This document shows, in pieces, positions 19,787 to 33,634 of a DNA stretch of 64,000 bases. Made by a program: the position numbers and the translations under genes. Every line of letters starts with the position of its first letter. Within the stretch, counting starts at the first letter, position 1. Where the stretch lies: assembly GCF_020883535.1 (NCBI RefSeq), contig NZ_CP086654.1:682001-746000 (forward strand), in the 5' to 3' direction. This stretch comes from Staphylococcus ratti (lineage in GTDB: Bacteria > Bacillota > Bacilli > Staphylococcales > Staphylococcaceae). The notes under the pieces are model-generated. The model was not told where the DNA came from. It made no database searches and saw nothing but the letters and a program-made list of their open reading frames with translations.

Positions 19787-20618
19787 TCAATGGATTCGAA
19801 ACGCGCAAGACAAACTTCGCGAGAAAGCGTATGATGCTTCTCAAGTTGAATGGCTTGTTACGGATATACTAGGGTGGTCACGCACAGCTTATTTTGTTCA
19901 TCAACAAGATGAGATGACAGAAGACATGGAAATGCGGTTGAATCAAGGATTGACGCGTTTGCTCGAAGGAGAGCCAGTGCAATATGTAGTTGGTTCTGCA
20001 ACTTTTCTAGGTAGACCATTTACTGTGAACGAGCATGTACTGATTCCTAGACCTGAAACAGAAGAAGTAGTGATGTGCTTGATGAAGCAACTCCCTAATG
20101 AAGGGTACATCGCTGATATTGGGACGGGAAGCGGTGTGATTGCGATCACGATAAAATCTGAATATCCACAATTAAATGTTATCGCATCTGATATTTCTGA
20201 AGAAGCTTTAAGTGTGGCGAAATCTAACGCAGTGCGCAATCATGTTAATGTTGACTTCTTAAAAGGAGATACATTGCATCCTTATATAGAACGTGGGGTT
20301 AAATTAGATGGCTTAATTTCAAATCCGCCTTACATCGATGTGTCTGAAGCTACGCTCATGAGTTATAGTACATTAACTTATGAGCCACATATGGCTTTGT
20401 TTGCTGATGAAAATGGACTGAAAATTTACCGTGCAATACTCGAACAACTGCCGAAAGTGATGAATGAGCATGCGCCAATTGTGTTTGAAACCGGCTATCA
20501 ACAAGGTGAAAAATTGAAAACGCTCATTACAGCAATGTATGCACATCTCGATCCGGTGGTTTACGCTGATATTAATGGGCATGATAGAATCGTCACTTTT
20601 AAATGGGAAACTAAATAA
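19773..20618 (+). CDS. prmC: Release factor glutamine methyltransferase PrmC
   Basis: PrmC transfers a methyl group from SAM to the GGQ glutamine of release factors. The 281-residue protein has the SAM-binding DIGTGSG (115-121) and the catalytic NPPY motif at 184-187, which holds the target amide. It overlaps prfA by 14 bases, so modifier and target are translationally linked. A terminator follows. Confidence 0.96.
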   Translation: MVKFNQWIRNAQDKLREKAYDASQVEWLVTDILGWSRTAYFVHQQDEMTEDMEMRLNQGLTRLLEGEPVQYVVGSATFLGRPFTVNEHVLIPRPETEEVVMCLMKQLPNEGYIADIGTGSGVIAITIKSEYPQLNVIASDISEEALSVAKSNAVRNHVNVDFLKGDTLHPYIERGVKLDGLISNPPYIDVSEATLMSYSTLTYEPHMALFADENGLKIYRAILEQLPKVMNEHAPIVFETGYQQGEKLKTLITAMYAHLDPVVYADINGHDRIVTFKWETK

Positions 20619-20627
20619 CATGTCGCT

Positions 20628-20664
20628 AAAAGTTATGCATTTTATTAGGGTGCATAACTTTTTG
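20628..20664 (+). terminator. tdk-prfA-prmC operon terminator
   Basis: AAAGTTATGCA (20629-20639) pairs with TGCATAACTTT (20651-20661), followed by T residues. Confidence 0.85.
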
Positions 20665-20703
20665 TTATGAAGTAAAATAAAATGAAGAAAGAGGTGTTAT
20701 CTC

Positions 20704-21756
20704 GTGTTAAACACAAAAATATGGGATGTTCGTGATTATACTTATCGCCTAAAAGATTATCCTCACTTTGAAGAAATTATTCAAATGTACCAAGAAGGAA
20801 AACGAATCGTTTTGCCTACAGAAACTGTATACGGTTTGGGTGGGAGTGCGTTAAATGAACAAACTGTAAAAGGAATATATGAAGCTAAAGGTAGACCGTC
20901 GGATAATCCATTAATTATCCACATTTACGATACGCAACAGTTGGATAATTTTGTGACGTCTATTTCAGAAACAACGTTAAAATTAATGGAAGCTTTTTGG
21001 CCAGGACCAATTACATTTATTTTACCTTTAAAAAAGGGATACCTTTGTGAACGAGTGACGGGCGGATTGAATTCTGTTGCAGTACGGATGCCAAGTCATC
21101 CAGTAGCGCGTTATATTTTAAAAACAGCAAAAATCCCAATTGCTGCACCGAGTGCAAATTTAAGTGGTCGACCATCACCAACTACATTTGAACATACGTA
21201 TGAAGATTTAAATGGGCGAGTGGACGGCATTATTCACTCAACGCCAAGTGATGCAGGTTTAGAAAGTACGGTGATTGATTGTACCTCTTTCCCATATCGT
21301 ATTGCGCGTCCCGGGACAATTACACGTCAAATGTTAAATGAAATATTACCGAATTCGATAGATGATACCGTGATTGATATGACAGAAAAACCAATCGCAC
21401 CCGGAATGAAATATAAACACTATGCACCCGATACGCCTCTAGTGCTGATTGAACATATAGGAAACGACATTCGTGAGGATGCTCATGACAATTGGAACGA
21501 AGTTGCTTTTATCATACCTGAAAGCCTTTCAAAATATATTCCGAAAGCAGCCAAAACGATAATTTTGAGCCGGGATGAATTTGATATTCCAAATGCCAAT
21601 AAAAACTTATATGCTGCATTACATCAATTAGACGAATTGGCTGAAATTAAGCGTGCTTATATGTACAGCTATCCTGTGAATGGGGATACAGAAGCATTAC
21701 GCAATCGAATGACGAAAGCAGCTAATCATCAAGTGGTAAAGGACGAATTGCTATGA
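20704..21756 (+). CDS. L-threonylcarbamoyladenylate synthase (YwlC/Sua5)
   Basis: The enzyme makes threonylcarbamoyl-AMP from threonine, bicarbonate and ATP for the t6A modification of ANN-reading tRNAs. The 350-residue protein has the YrdC core (about 15-205: VLPTETVYGLGGSALN, KGRPSDNPLIIH, SVAVRMPSHP, APSANLSGRPSPT). A C-terminal Sua5 domain follows a PGMKYKHYAPDTPL linker. The start is GTG after AAAGAGGTGTTATCTC. Its last codon overlaps ptpB (ATGA). Confidence 0.93.
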   Translation: MLNTKIWDVRDYTYRLKDYPHFEEIIQMYQEGKRIVLPTETVYGLGGSALNEQTVKGIYEAKGRPSDNPLIIHIYDTQQLDNFVTSISETTLKLMEAFWPGPITFILPLKKGYLCERVTGGLNSVAVRMPSHPVARYILKTAKIPIAAPSANLSGRPSPTTFEHTYEDLNGRVDGIIHSTPSDAGLESTVIDCTSFPYRIARPGTITRQMLNEILPNSIDDTVIDMTEKPIAPGMKYKHYAPDTPLVLIEHIGNDIREDAHDNWNEVAFIIPESLSKYIPKAAKTIILSRDEFDIPNANKNLYAALHQLDELAEIKRAYMYSYPVNGDTEALRNRMTKAANHQVVKDELL

Positions 21757-22172
21757 GAATCATTTTTGTATGTACCGGAAATACCTGTCGAAGTCCTATG
21801 GCAGAAAGCATCGCTTTGGCATTACTACCACACCATCAAATTGAATCGAGAGGGCTTATGGCACACGATGGTGATGATGTATCGTCTCACACATTAGCAG
21901 TTTTAACGGCGCATCAATATCCCACACCTACGAATGCCAAAAGGTTTCAAGAAGAAGATGCTAGTGCGGATTTAATTTTAACGATGACTAGAGAACATAA
22001 GCATGTAATAGAACAAATTTATAAATGTAATGGTAATGTGTTCACTTTAAAAGAATTTTTAAATCAGGATACAGATATTCCTGATCCATTTGGAGGCACA
22101 TATGACATGTATCTCACGCTTTTTCATCAACTTGAAAAGGATATTTTTAAACTTAAAGAACAAATTGATTGA
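21753..22172 (+). CDS. ptpB: Low-molecular-weight protein (arginine) phosphatase
   Basis: The phosphatase signature is at the N-terminus: FVCTGNTCRSPMAES, with the nucleophile Cys and P-loop Arg, and the general acid is in DIPDPFGG. The residue after the Cys is Thr (CTGNTCRS). In the YwlE/PtpB branch this feature goes with phospho-arginine specificity, so the partner is probably the McsB arginine kinase stress system, not encoded here. It is 139 residues long and overlaps ywlC by 4 bases. Confidence 0.88.
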   Translation: MRIIFVCTGNTCRSPMAESIALALLPHHQIESRGLMAHDGDDVSSHTLAVLTAHQYPTPTNAKRFQEEDASADLILTMTREHKHVIEQIYKCNGNVFTLKEFLNQDTDIPDPFGGTYDMYLTLFHQLEKDIFKLKEQID

Positions 22173-22297
22173 AAATCAGTTATATAATCAGTATAAGTTC
22201 ACAAGAAAATACGTTATAATATAAGGCATATAGCACGTTTCTATGTTCTTTGGATAATTGCTTTTGTATTCATACATAGTCCTAGGAGGTTTTGTGA

Positions 22298-22825
22298 ATG
22301 GAAGGTTTAAAACAATTATTGGAAGAGCTCAAGTCTCAATCGTTTTTTGTGGATGAAGAAATCTGTGTTATTGGTTGCTCCACATCAGAAGTGTTAGGCG
22401 ACAAAATTGGTACAACTGGCTCCTTAGATATAGCGAAAGAAATTTTTGAAGCACTCGTAGATATTTCAAAAGAAACGGGTGTTTCATTTGCATATCAAGG
22501 TTGTGAACATATCAATCGTGCACTTACGATTGAGCGCAAAGCCTTTAATCTATACTTGATGGAACAAGTGGATGTTGTACCAGATGTGCATGCAGGGGGT
22601 GCGCTGGCAACATACGCTTATCGTCATCTTGAGGAACCGCTTGTAGTGGAGCATATCAGAGCAAATAAAGGGATTGATATTGGGCAAACATTAATTGGCA
22701 TGCACCTCAAACATGTCGCTGTACCTGTACGTACGTCGGCGGATAAAATAGGCGAGGCGATTGTAACAGTGGCAACGACAAGACCTAAAAAAATAGGTGG
22801 GGAACGTGCAAAGTATCAACTTTAA
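22298..22825 (+). CDS. UPF0340/TIGR01440 family protein (YwlG-like)
   Basis: This is a conserved Firmicutes protein of 175 residues with unknown biochemistry. It has characteristic segments [56 protein letters not shown] and [31 protein letters not shown]. Conserved Cys, His and Asp residues hint at an enzyme. A strong CTAGGAGG precedes the ATG. It lies between ptpB and glyA, its usual neighbours in bacilli. Confidence 0.85.
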   Translation: MEGLKQLLEELKSQSFFVDEEICVIGCSTSEVLGDKIGTTGSLDIAKEIFEALVDISKETGVSFAYQGCEHINRALTIERKAFNLYLMEQVDVVPDVHAGGALATYAYRHLEEPLVVEHIRANKGIDIGQTLIGMHLKHVAVPVRTSADKIGEAIVTVATTRPKKIGGERAKYQL

Positions 22826-22850
22826 AAAAGGAAAAGAGGGAATCCGTTTT

Positions 22851-24092
22851 ATGTCATTTATTTCAAAGCAAGACAAAGCCGTTGCTGATGCAATTGAGAA
22901 AGAATTTAATCGTCAAAATAATAATATCGAATTAATTGCGTCAGAAAATTTTGTATCTGAAGCAGTAATGGAAGTACAAGGTTCAGTGATGACGAACAAA
23001 TATGCTGAAGGCTATCCAAGTCGTCGTTATTACGGTGGATGTGAATTTGTAGACGTTACTGAACAACTTGCAATCGATCGTGCAAAAGAATTGTTTAAAG
23101 CAGAACACGTTAATGTTCAACCACATTCTGGCTCGCAAGCAAATATGGCAGTATACCTCGTAGCTTTAGATCATGGTGATACAGTGCTAGGTATGAATTT
23201 AAGTCATGGCGGTCATTTAACGCACGGTTCACCGGTGAACTTCAGTGGTAAGTTTTACAATTTTGTGGAATATCAAGTGACAAAAGATGAAGAGCGCATT
23301 GATTATGAAGAAATTCGTCGCTTAGCTAAAGAAAATAAGCCTAAATTAATTGTAGCGGGTGCTTCAGCGTATTCTCGTGAAATTGATTTCAAAAAATTCA
23401 AAGAAATCGCTGATGAAGTTGGCGCAAAATTAATGGTAGATATGGCACATATCGCAGGCTTAGTAGCTGCAGGCTTACATCAAAACCCCGTTGAAGTGGC
23501 TGATTTTGTAACGACAACAACGCATAAAACATTACGTGGCCCACGCGGTGGAATGATTTTATGTAAAGAAAAATATAAAAAAGAAATAGATAAAACAATT
23601 TTCCCTGGTATTCAAGGCGGCCCATTAGAGCATGTTATTGCAGCAAAAGCAGTTGCGTTTGGTGAAGCATTACAACCAGAATTTAAAACTTACCAAGCTC
23701 AAGTCATTAAAAATGCTAAAATGCTAGCGACAACATTACAAGAAAATGGTTTCCGTATAGTTTCTGGTGGCACAGACAATCATCTTGTATCTGTCGATGT
23801 AAAAGGTTCAGTAGGCATTACAGGTAAAGATGCAGAAGAAGCGCTTGATAGCATTGGTATTACATGTAATAAAAATACAATTCCATTCGATCAAGAAAAG
23901 CCATTCGTAACGAGCGGTATCCGTTTAGGAACACCTGCTGCAACAACACGTGGTTTCGACGAAGCAGCATTTAAAGAAGTTGCTCACATTATGAGTGATG
24001 TGCTTAAAAATCACCAAGATAGCAAGGTTTTAGAACATGCGAAAAAACGCGTTAAAACATTAACTGAAAAATTCCCATTATACAATAAATAA
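22851..24092 (+). CDS. glyA: Serine hydroxymethyltransferase
   Basis: GlyA interconverts serine and glycine while charging tetrahydrofolate with a one-carbon unit, using PLP. The 413-residue protein has [29 protein letters not shown], and the PLP-lysine motif [14 protein letters not shown]. The frame extends upstream to 22797, but family alignment and AAAAGAGGG support ATG 22851. It follows ywlG by 25 bases and precedes upp by 21. Confidence 0.98.
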   Translation: MSFISKQDKAVADAIEKEFNRQNNNIELIASENFVSEAVMEVQGSVMTNKYAEGYPSRRYYGGCEFVDVTEQLAIDRAKELFKAEHVNVQPHSGSQANMAVYLVALDHGDTVLGMNLSHGGHLTHGSPVNFSGKFYNFVEYQVTKDEERIDYEEIRRLAKENKPKLIVAGASAYSREIDFKKFKEIADEVGAKLMVDMAHIAGLVAAGLHQNPVEVADFVTTTTHKTLRGPRGGMILCKEKYKKEIDKTIFPGIQGGPLEHVIAAKAVAFGEALQPEFKTYQAQVIKNAKMLATTLQENGFRIVSGGTDNHLVSVDVKGSVGITGKDAEEALDSIGITCNKNTIPFDQEKPFVTSGIRLGTPAATTRGFDEAAFKEVAHIMSDVLKNHQDSKVLEHAKKRVKTLTEKFPLYNK

Positions 24093-24113
24093 AATATTGG
24101 AGGCTTAAAAACG

Positions 24114-24743
24114 ATGGGTAAAGTACATGTATTTGATCATCCATTAATCCAACATAAGTTGAGTTTCATTCGTGACGTTAATACCGGAACGAAAGCATTT
24201 CGTGAACTTGTAGACGAAGTTGGAATGTTGATGGCTTATGAAGTGACACGTAACTTAGAATTGCAAGAAGTAGAAATTGAAACACCAGTCACAACAGCTA
24301 AAGCGAAGCGTTTATCAGGTAAAAAATTAGCGTTTGTACCGATTCTTCGTGCAGGCTTAGGTATGACTCAAGGTATTTTAAATTTAGTTCCTGCTGCACG
24401 TATCGGTCATGTTGGACTTTATAGAGACCCTGAAACATTAGAAGCGGTAGAATATTTTGTTAAATTACCACAAGATATTGAAGAACGTGAAATTATTGTA
24501 GTGGATCCAATGCTTGCAACAGGTGCATCAGCAATTGAAGCCATTACATCATTGAAAAAGCGTGGTGCAAAGCATATTCGTTTCATGTGTTTAATCGCAG
24601 CGCCTGAAGGGGTTGCAAAGTTACAAGAAGCACATGAAGATGTAGATATCTTTATTGCAGCACTTGATGAAAAATTAGACGAAAATGCCTATATCATTCC
24701 AGGCTTAGGAGATGCAGGAGACCGCTTATTCGGTACAAAATAA
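24114..24743 (+). CDS. upp: Uracil phosphoribosyltransferase
   Basis: Upp salvages uracil to UMP with PRPP. The 209-residue protein has [10 protein letters not shown], the PRPP loop [16 protein letters not shown] and the uracil-site [12 protein letters not shown] at the C-terminus. TTGGAGG precedes the ATG. It is in the glyA-upp-mnaA string. Confidence 0.98.
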   Translation: MGKVHVFDHPLIQHKLSFIRDVNTGTKAFRELVDEVGMLMAYEVTRNLELQEVEIETPVTTAKAKRLSGKKLAFVPILRAGLGMTQGILNLVPAARIGHVGLYRDPETLEAVEYFVKLPQDIEEREIIVVDPMLATGASAIEAITSLKKRGAKHIRFMCLIAAPEGVAKLQEAHEDVDIFIAALDEKLDENAYIIPGLGDAGDRLFGTK

Positions 24744-24770
24744 TTTTTTTAATTAAGGAGCGCTTAATCA

Positions 24771-25907
24771 ATGAAAAGGATTATGACGATATTTGGTACA
24801 CGTCCAGAAGCCATTAAAATGGCACCATTAGTACTTCAATTAAAAAAAGAGAGAAATTTAGAACCTATTGTAGTGGTAACGGCACAACACCGTGAAATGT
24901 TAGATTCTGTTTTGGAAACATTTGATATTCAACCAGATTATGATTTGAATGTAATGAAGCCTGGTCAAACGTTATCTGAAGTAACTTCACGCGTTTTGAC
25001 CGGACTTGAAAGTGTCATTAAAGAAGTTAAGCCAGATATGATTTTAGTACATGGCGATACAACGACAACGTTCGCCGGAAGTTTAGCTGCATTTTATAAT
25101 GAAATCAGTATAGGGCACGTCGAGGCAGGACTAAGGACTTGGCATAAGTATTCGCCGTTTCCAGAAGAAATGAATCGTCAAATGACAGGCGTAATGGCAG
25201 ATTTACATTTTGCACCGACGGAACAAGCGGAAGCAAACTTATTAAATGAAAATAAAGACCCTAAAACAGTCGTAGTGACCGGTAATACAGCCATAGATGC
25301 AATGCATACAACGATAACGAATGACTATCATTCAGAAATTATTCAACGCCATCAAGATAAGCGCATCATTCTGTTAACTTCGCACCGTCGTGAAAATATC
25401 GGACAGCCAATGGAAAATATTTTTAAAGCGGCTAGACGAATTGTTGAGGAAATAGAAGATGCAGTCATCGTTTATCCGATGCATAAAAATCCTAAAGTAC
25501 GAGAAATTGCATATAAACATTTAAGTCATCATGAACGTATCGAATTAATTGAACCGCTTAAAGTCGTTGATTTTCACAACTTCGCCCATCAGTCACATCT
25601 GATATTAACGGATTCTGGTGGTGTTCAAGAAGAAGCACCTTCATTAGGTAAACCCGTACTTGTGTTACGTGATACGACAGAGCGACCTGAAGGTGTAAAA
25701 GCGGGGACTTTAAAACTTGCGGGCACAAATGAGGAAGAGGTTTATCACTATACGAAAGAATTACTCACAGATGAGGCGCTATATCAAAAGATGAGTGTCG
25801 CACAAAATCCATATGGTGATGGCCATGCTTCAAAAAGAATTTGTGACCACATTCAGCATTATTTTGGTTTGACAGATGTGAAACCGGAACCATTTAGAAC
25901 AAAATAA
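24771..25907 (+). CDS. mnaA: UDP-N-acetylglucosamine 2-epimerase (non-hydrolysing)
   Basis: The enzyme interconverts UDP-GlcNAc and UDP-ManNAc, the precursor for the wall teichoic acid linkage unit. The 378-residue protein begins MTIFGTRPEAIKMAPLV and has HGDTTTTFAGSLAAF, GHVEAGLRTW, TSHRRENIG and LTDSGGVQEEAPSLGKPVLVLRD. These are the substrate and allosteric-site elements of the family. AAGGAGCGC precedes the ATG. It ends the string before the ATP synthase operon promoter. Confidence 0.95.
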   Translation: MKRIMTIFGTRPEAIKMAPLVLQLKKERNLEPIVVVTAQHREMLDSVLETFDIQPDYDLNVMKPGQTLSEVTSRVLTGLESVIKEVKPDMILVHGDTTTTFAGSLAAFYNEISIGHVEAGLRTWHKYSPFPEEMNRQMTGVMADLHFAPTEQAEANLLNENKDPKTVVVTGNTAIDAMHTTITNDYHSEIIQRHQDKRIILLTSHRRENIGQPMENIFKAARRIVEEIEDAVIVYPMHKNPKVREIAYKHLSHHERIELIEPLKVVDFHNFAHQSHLILTDSGGVQEEAPSLGKPVLVLRDTTERPEGVKAGTLKLAGTNEEEVYHYTKELLTDEALYQKMSVAQNPYGDGHASKRICDHIQHYFGLTDVKPEPFRTK

Positions 25908-25978
25908 TAGAGATAGGGTCAAATGTGTCGAATTTGTGACATTATAAGACTTTAAGTTCAGTCCTATTAAAAGCATAA

Positions 25979-26007
25979 TTGACACGCATTTGCCCCTATA
26001 TTATTAT
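25979..26007 (+). promoter_or_regulatory. ATP synthase operon promoter
   Basis: A perfect TTGACA (25979-25984), exactly 17 bases, then TATTAT (26002-26007). It lies about 60 bases ahead of atpI and is among the best sigma-A promoter matches in the window. Confidence 0.8.
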
Positions 26008-26068
26008 GAAAGTTGTATGCATGGAACGGCTTTCATAATTGTTCCTAAAAGTAGAAAAGAGGTTCATT

Positions 26069-26434
26069 ATGGTGCGCTTTTTAAATTGTACTCAGCCGTT
26101 TTTGACATATTATAGTTGTCTCTGGGTGGGCCTTATTACGCTTTATTTTTGCATACACCACGCTTTTGTTCTTGGATTAATAGTAGGATTAGCAGCTTCA
26201 ACGTTGAATACTATCATATTTGAATATTATCTTCATCGAGCTAAAGTCACGCATGTTGGTGCGCTATCAACAGGCGGTGGTTGGCGTTTTCTTACTGCCG
26301 TGCTTGCTTGTTTGGCATGGGTTCTTTTTCAAGAGCAGATACATATTTTAGGTGTATGTATAGGGCTAATGGTTTCATATGTTTTAATGATTTTTCGTCC
26401 ATTAATAAAGAAGGATGAAAATAATGCTAATTGA
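26069..26434 (+). CDS. atpI: ATP synthase subunit I (AtpI)
   Basis: AtpI is a small membrane protein that assists assembly of the c-ring or magnesium supply. The 121-residue product has about four hydrophobic segments (LTYYSCLWVGLITLYFCIHH, FVLGLIVGLAAS, FLTAVLACLAWVLF, ILGVCIGLMVSYVLMIF) and little sequence conservation, as usual for AtpI. I use ATG 26069 after AAAAGAGG; the frame is open to TTG 26039. Position as first gene of the atp operon supports the call. Confidence 0.88.
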   Translation: MVRFLNCTQPFLTYYSCLWVGLITLYFCIHHAFVLGLIVGLAASTLNTIIFEYYLHRAKVTHVGALSTGGGWRFLTAVLACLAWVLFQEQIHILGVCIGLMVSYVLMIFRPLIKKDENNAN

Positions 26435-26452
26435 AAAGAGGTGAAAATTTAA

Positions 26453-27175
<723 letters not shown>

Positions 27176-27187
27176 AATAAAAAATAA

Positions 27188-27436
<249 letters not shown>

Positions 27437-27700
27437 TATTAATCACGCGTTATCCGTTTTTTAAAATATTTATAGTTTAAGCTATTTAATAGTGGATTTT
27501 TGTCCTGAGTGGCTGAGGCATCTATATGTTTCAGCCCAAAAATTTACAAATGGGTTACAGATGGTTGAAAAATGGTGTAATAGGTAAATGCCATAAAAGA
27601 TATCATCCGTACCGGAGTAGGAATTTGAATTTCATATAACATCCTACTTCCATCATTTTTCAGTTTTACGATGAAATGATTGAAAGGAGTGTACAGCAAA
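27437..27700 (+). other. Structured atpE-atpF intercistronic region
   Basis: The gap within the operon is unusually long. A first hairpin pairs GGCTGA (27511-27516) with TCAGCC (27531-27536). A second, larger fold pairs TTGAAAAATGGTG (27565-27577) with CATCATTTTTCAG (27651-27663) around an inner stem, GGAGTAGGA (27614-27622) with TCCTACTTCC (27642-27651). The outer stem ends about 20 bases before the atpF ribosome site. It may set c:b stoichiometry by RNA processing or control atpF translation; this is inference. Confidence 0.6.
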
Positions 27701-28219
27701 TTGACAACCAACATGTTTACCCTTGCAGCTAGTGCGGGTGGCGTAAATATCGGTGACATTCTTGTTACAATTTTTACTTTTGTCATCTTACTTTTCTTGC
27801 TTAAAAAGTTTGCATGGGGACCACTTAAAAAGGTTATGGACGATCGTGAGCATGCTATTAATCAAGATATTGATGATGCAGAACGTGCAAAAATGAACGC
27901 ACAACGTCTAGAAGAAGAAAATAGAAAAACATTAAAAGAAACACAAAATCAAGTGCACAAAATGCTTGAAGAAGCCAAAGTACAAGCACAACGCCAACAA
28001 GAAGAAATCATTCATGAGGCGAACCAACGTGCAAATGGCATGATTGAAACGGCACAAAGTGAAATCAAGAGTGAAAAAGAACGTGCATTAGCTGAAATTA
28101 ACAACCAAGTATCTGAACTTTCAGTATTGATTGCATCAAAAGTTTTACGTAAAGAAATTTCTGAACAAGATCAAAAAGACCTTATTGATAAGTATATTAA
28201 AGAGGTAGGGGATAAGTAA
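27701..28219 (+). CDS. atpF: ATP synthase Fo subunit b
   Basis: Subunit b is the peripheral stalk. The 172-residue protein has one N-terminal membrane helix ([20 protein letters not shown]) and then a long charged coiled coil rich in Glu, Gln and Lys to the C-terminus. AAAGGAG (27682-27688) points to the TTG at 27701 as the start ([14 protein letters not shown]); no ATG fits better. It abuts atpH (TAATG). Confidence 0.95.
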   Translation: MTTNMFTLAASAGGVNIGDILVTIFTFVILLFLLKKFAWGPLKKVMDDREHAINQDIDDAERAKMNAQRLEEENRKTLKETQNQVHKMLEEAKVQAQRQQEEIIHEANQRANGMIETAQSEIKSEKERALAEINNQVSELSVLIASKVLRKEISEQDQKDLIDKYIKEVGDK

Positions 28220-28758
28220 TGGCACAAGTTGCACAAAAATATGCCCAAGCACTTTTTGATGTTGCTACTAAAGCTGAAGTTTTATCAGATATTTATCAAG
28301 ATTTCACTGAAATTAACACTGGTATTCAAAGTGAAGGTTCACGCCTTCAATCGATTGACCTTGAACCTAAAATCACATTAAATGAAAGACAAACATTAGT
28401 TTCAAATGTATTCCATGGCGTTCACCCATATTTAATGAATACGTTAAAAATAATGGCTGGACATCGCAACTTAGCTTTACTAAGTGATGTATATGATGCA
28501 TTTGAAGGTTTTTATAATGAATTTCATGGGTTTGATGATGCATATGTTGTATCAGCACGCGCGTTATCCGAACCAGAATTAGCACATTTAAAACATGCTT
28601 TAGTTCAACGTACAGGGTTAAAAGATCTTAACCTACATACTTCAGTTGATACTTCACTCATCGGTGGAATGAAAGTCAAAATCGGTACAAAAGTATACGA
28701 TGGAAGCGTACAAAATGATTTAGAGCAATTAGCTAGAAAATTCAGTAGAGCACATTAA
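28219..28758 (+). CDS. atpH: ATP synthase F1 subunit delta
   Basis: Delta joins the peripheral stalk to the top of F1. The 179-residue protein begins [18 protein letters not shown], and the C-terminal part has the conserved DTSLIGGMKVKIGTKVYDGSVQNDLEQLARKF. It starts in the last base of the atpF stop region, so the two are coupled. Confidence 0.97.
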   Translation: MAQVAQKYAQALFDVATKAEVLSDIYQDFTEINTGIQSEGSRLQSIDLEPKITLNERQTLVSNVFHGVHPYLMNTLKIMAGHRNLALLSDVYDAFEGFYNEFHGFDDAYVVSARALSEPELAHLKHALVQRTGLKDLNLHTSVDTSLIGGMKVKIGTKVYDGSVQNDLEQLARKFSRAH

Positions 28759-28785
28759 ATACGAGATGAAAGAGGAGTGACATAG

Positions 28786-30294
<1,509 letters not shown>

Positions 30295-30328
30295 TGTCAA
30301 ATATACGATGAGATAAGGTGGTGAGATA

Positions 30329-31195
30329 GTGGCTTCTTTAAAAGAAATAGATTCACGTATAAAATCAACGAAAAAGATGAAACAAATCACAAGTGCAATG
30401 AACATGGTTTCGAATTCTAAGCTTCGTAAAGCTGAAAGAAATACGAAGCAATTTCGACCTTACATGGAAAAGATGGAAGATGCCATCACAGCTATTGCGG
30501 GTTCAAATACTGCTACCAATCATCCAATGTTAAATGAGCGTGAAGTAAAGCGTGTAGGATACATGATTATCACGAGTGATAGTGGATTGGCAGGTGCTTA
30601 TAGTGCTAACGTTCTTAAGAAAATGATTCGTGACATTGAAAAACGTCATAAAAGTAAAGATGAATATCGTCTTATTGTTTTAGGTAAAATCGGTATCTCA
30701 TTTTTAGAAAATCGTGGCTATACGATTGAGAATACATTAACTGATATTCCAGACCAACCATCGTTCAAAGCGATTCAGTCTATTGCGACACGTGCGGTCG
30801 ATTTATACAGTGAAGAAAAAATTGATGAACTCAATATCTACTATAGCCATTATGTCAGTGTGATTGAAAACACACCAAAAAGTAAAAAACTTTTGCCATT
30901 ATCACCTGAGGATTCATCTTTAGGTCACGGTGCCATGTCATCATATGAATTTGAACCAGATAAAGAATCAATTTTAAAGGTATTACTACCACAATATATT
31001 GAAAGTTTAATTTATGGAACAATTCTAGATGCTAAGGCAAGTGAACACGCTTCACGTATGAATGCGATGAAGAATGCCTCTGATAATGCAACTGATTTAA
31101 TTGACGATTTATCATTACAATATAACCGTGCACGACAAGCAGCGATTACTCAACAAATTACTGAAATCGTTGGTGGCGCAGCAGCATTAGAATAA
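30329..31195 (+). CDS. atpG: ATP synthase F1 subunit gamma
   Basis: Gamma is the central rotor shaft. The 288-residue protein begins [28 protein letters not shown] and ends [23 protein letters not shown], the two helices that form the coiled-coil axle. The start codon is GTG, preceded by AAGGTGG. Confidence 0.97.
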   Translation: MASLKEIDSRIKSTKKMKQITSAMNMVSNSKLRKAERNTKQFRPYMEKMEDAITAIAGSNTATNHPMLNEREVKRVGYMIITSDSGLAGAYSANVLKKMIRDIEKRHKSKDEYRLIVLGKIGISFLENRGYTIENTLTDIPDQPSFKAIQSIATRAVDLYSEEKIDELNIYYSHYVSVIENTPKSKKLLPLSPEDSSLGHGAMSSYEFEPDKESILKVLLPQYIESLIYGTILDAKASEHASRMNAMKNASDNATDLIDDLSLQYNRARQAAITQQITEIVGGAAALE

Positions 31196-31207
31196 GTTTA
31201 AAAATAA

Positions 31208-32632
<1,425 letters not shown>

Positions 32633-32654
32633 TACAAATTAGGAGGCATGGATA

Positions 32655-33059
32655 ATGAATACATTAACCTTAGATATCGTCACTCCTAATGGTTCTGTTT
32701 ATAAACAAGACAATGTTGAAATTGTTGTCTTACAAACAACAGCAGGCGAAATGGGTGTGATGCATGGTCACATTCCGACGGTTGCACCATTACGTATAGG
32801 ACATATTAAAGTAAACTGCAATGGTCAATCCGATTATATAGCTGTAACTGAAGGTTTTGCAGAAATTCGTCAAGAAAAAGTCAATATCCTTGTTCAGTCA
32901 GCTGAATCTGCTGATGATATCGACTTAGAGCGAGCGAAATCTGCGAAACAACGCGCTACTTTTTATCTAGATGGAGATAAAGAAGATACGGATTTTAAAC
33001 GTGCTGAACGCGCATTAAAACGTGCTGAAAACCGTATTGAAGTAGCAAAATTTAAATAA
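32655..33059 (+). CDS. atpC: ATP synthase F1 subunit epsilon
   Basis: Epsilon couples rotor and c-ring and can inhibit ATP hydrolysis. The 134-residue protein has the beta-sandwich (LTLDIVTPNGSVYKQDNVEIVVLQTTAGEMGVMHGHIP) and a C-terminal helical hairpin (RAKSAKQRATF ... AERALKRAENRIEVAKFK). It is the last atp gene, followed by a strong terminator. Confidence 0.97.
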   Translation: MNTLTLDIVTPNGSVYKQDNVEIVVLQTTAGEMGVMHGHIPTVAPLRIGHIKVNCNGQSDYIAVTEGFAEIRQEKVNILVQSAESADDIDLERAKSAKQRATFYLDGDKEDTDFKRAERALKRAENRIEVAKFK

Positions 33060-33067
33060 TCTAACAT

Positions 33068-33100
33068 TAAAACCCACTGATGAAAATCAGTGGGTTTTAA
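33068..33100 (+). terminator. ATP synthase operon terminator
   Basis: AAAACCCACTGAT pairs with ATCAGTGGGTTTT around a tight AAA-type loop; the arms supply their own T-run and A-run, so it may work both ways. Confidence 0.9.
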
Positions 33101-33318
33101 CATGTAACGGGGATTAAGAAAGATGGCGATTTATACATTAAAATTTGAACAATTGTATATACAAATTAATCAAAAAGACGTATGATGTTATTTATGTGAT
33201 TCTTTAATAAAAAGATAGAAATTCACTACAGGTATAGACATAGACGATTACATTGGGAATTAACGTGTAAATCATGTAAAATTGAATAAGATTAACTTAA
33301 AAGGGGCAACATAATGCA

Positions 33319-33552
33319 ATGGAATATTTAGGACAATTTGCGGTTGTACATCTTATCATGCATGTGCTCTGTATTTGTGTTGCGTATTGGTTTTTAAATG
33401 CGATCCGATTAGATCAATTTTTTAAAAAAGGTTACCCACTGCAAGTTCAGGTTGCAATGATATTTGTTGCGATTTTGCTTGGAACGAGCGTGAGTGATTT
33501 TATTATTGATTTATTACAATTTTCAACTCAAATTCAATACTTATTCAAATAA
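33319..33552 (+). CDS. DUF1146 small membrane protein (YwzB-like)
   Basis: This 77-residue protein has two predicted membrane helices (HLIMHVLCICVAYWFLNAI and QVAMIFVAILLGTSVSDFII). It matches the DUF1146/YwzB family, which sits between the atp operon and murA in bacilli and staphylococci. AAAAGGGGCAAC precedes the ATG. No function is known to me. Confidence 0.82.
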   Translation: MEYLGQFAVVHLIMHVLCICVAYWFLNAIRLDQFFKKGYPLQVQVAMIFVAILLGTSVSDFIIDLLQFSTQIQYLFK

Positions 33553-33634
33553 ATTTGTAAGATAAGTTTAAGCGTATTGCAAGAAGTTTATAATTAATTA
33601 TGTAAGTGTGTAAATAGTGGAGGATGTAAATAAC

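Noticed and set aside
33123..33185. 20-codon open frame MAIYTLKFEQLYIQINQKDV
   Set aside because: Weak ribosome spacing and no way to show conservation; probably chance in AT-rich DNA.
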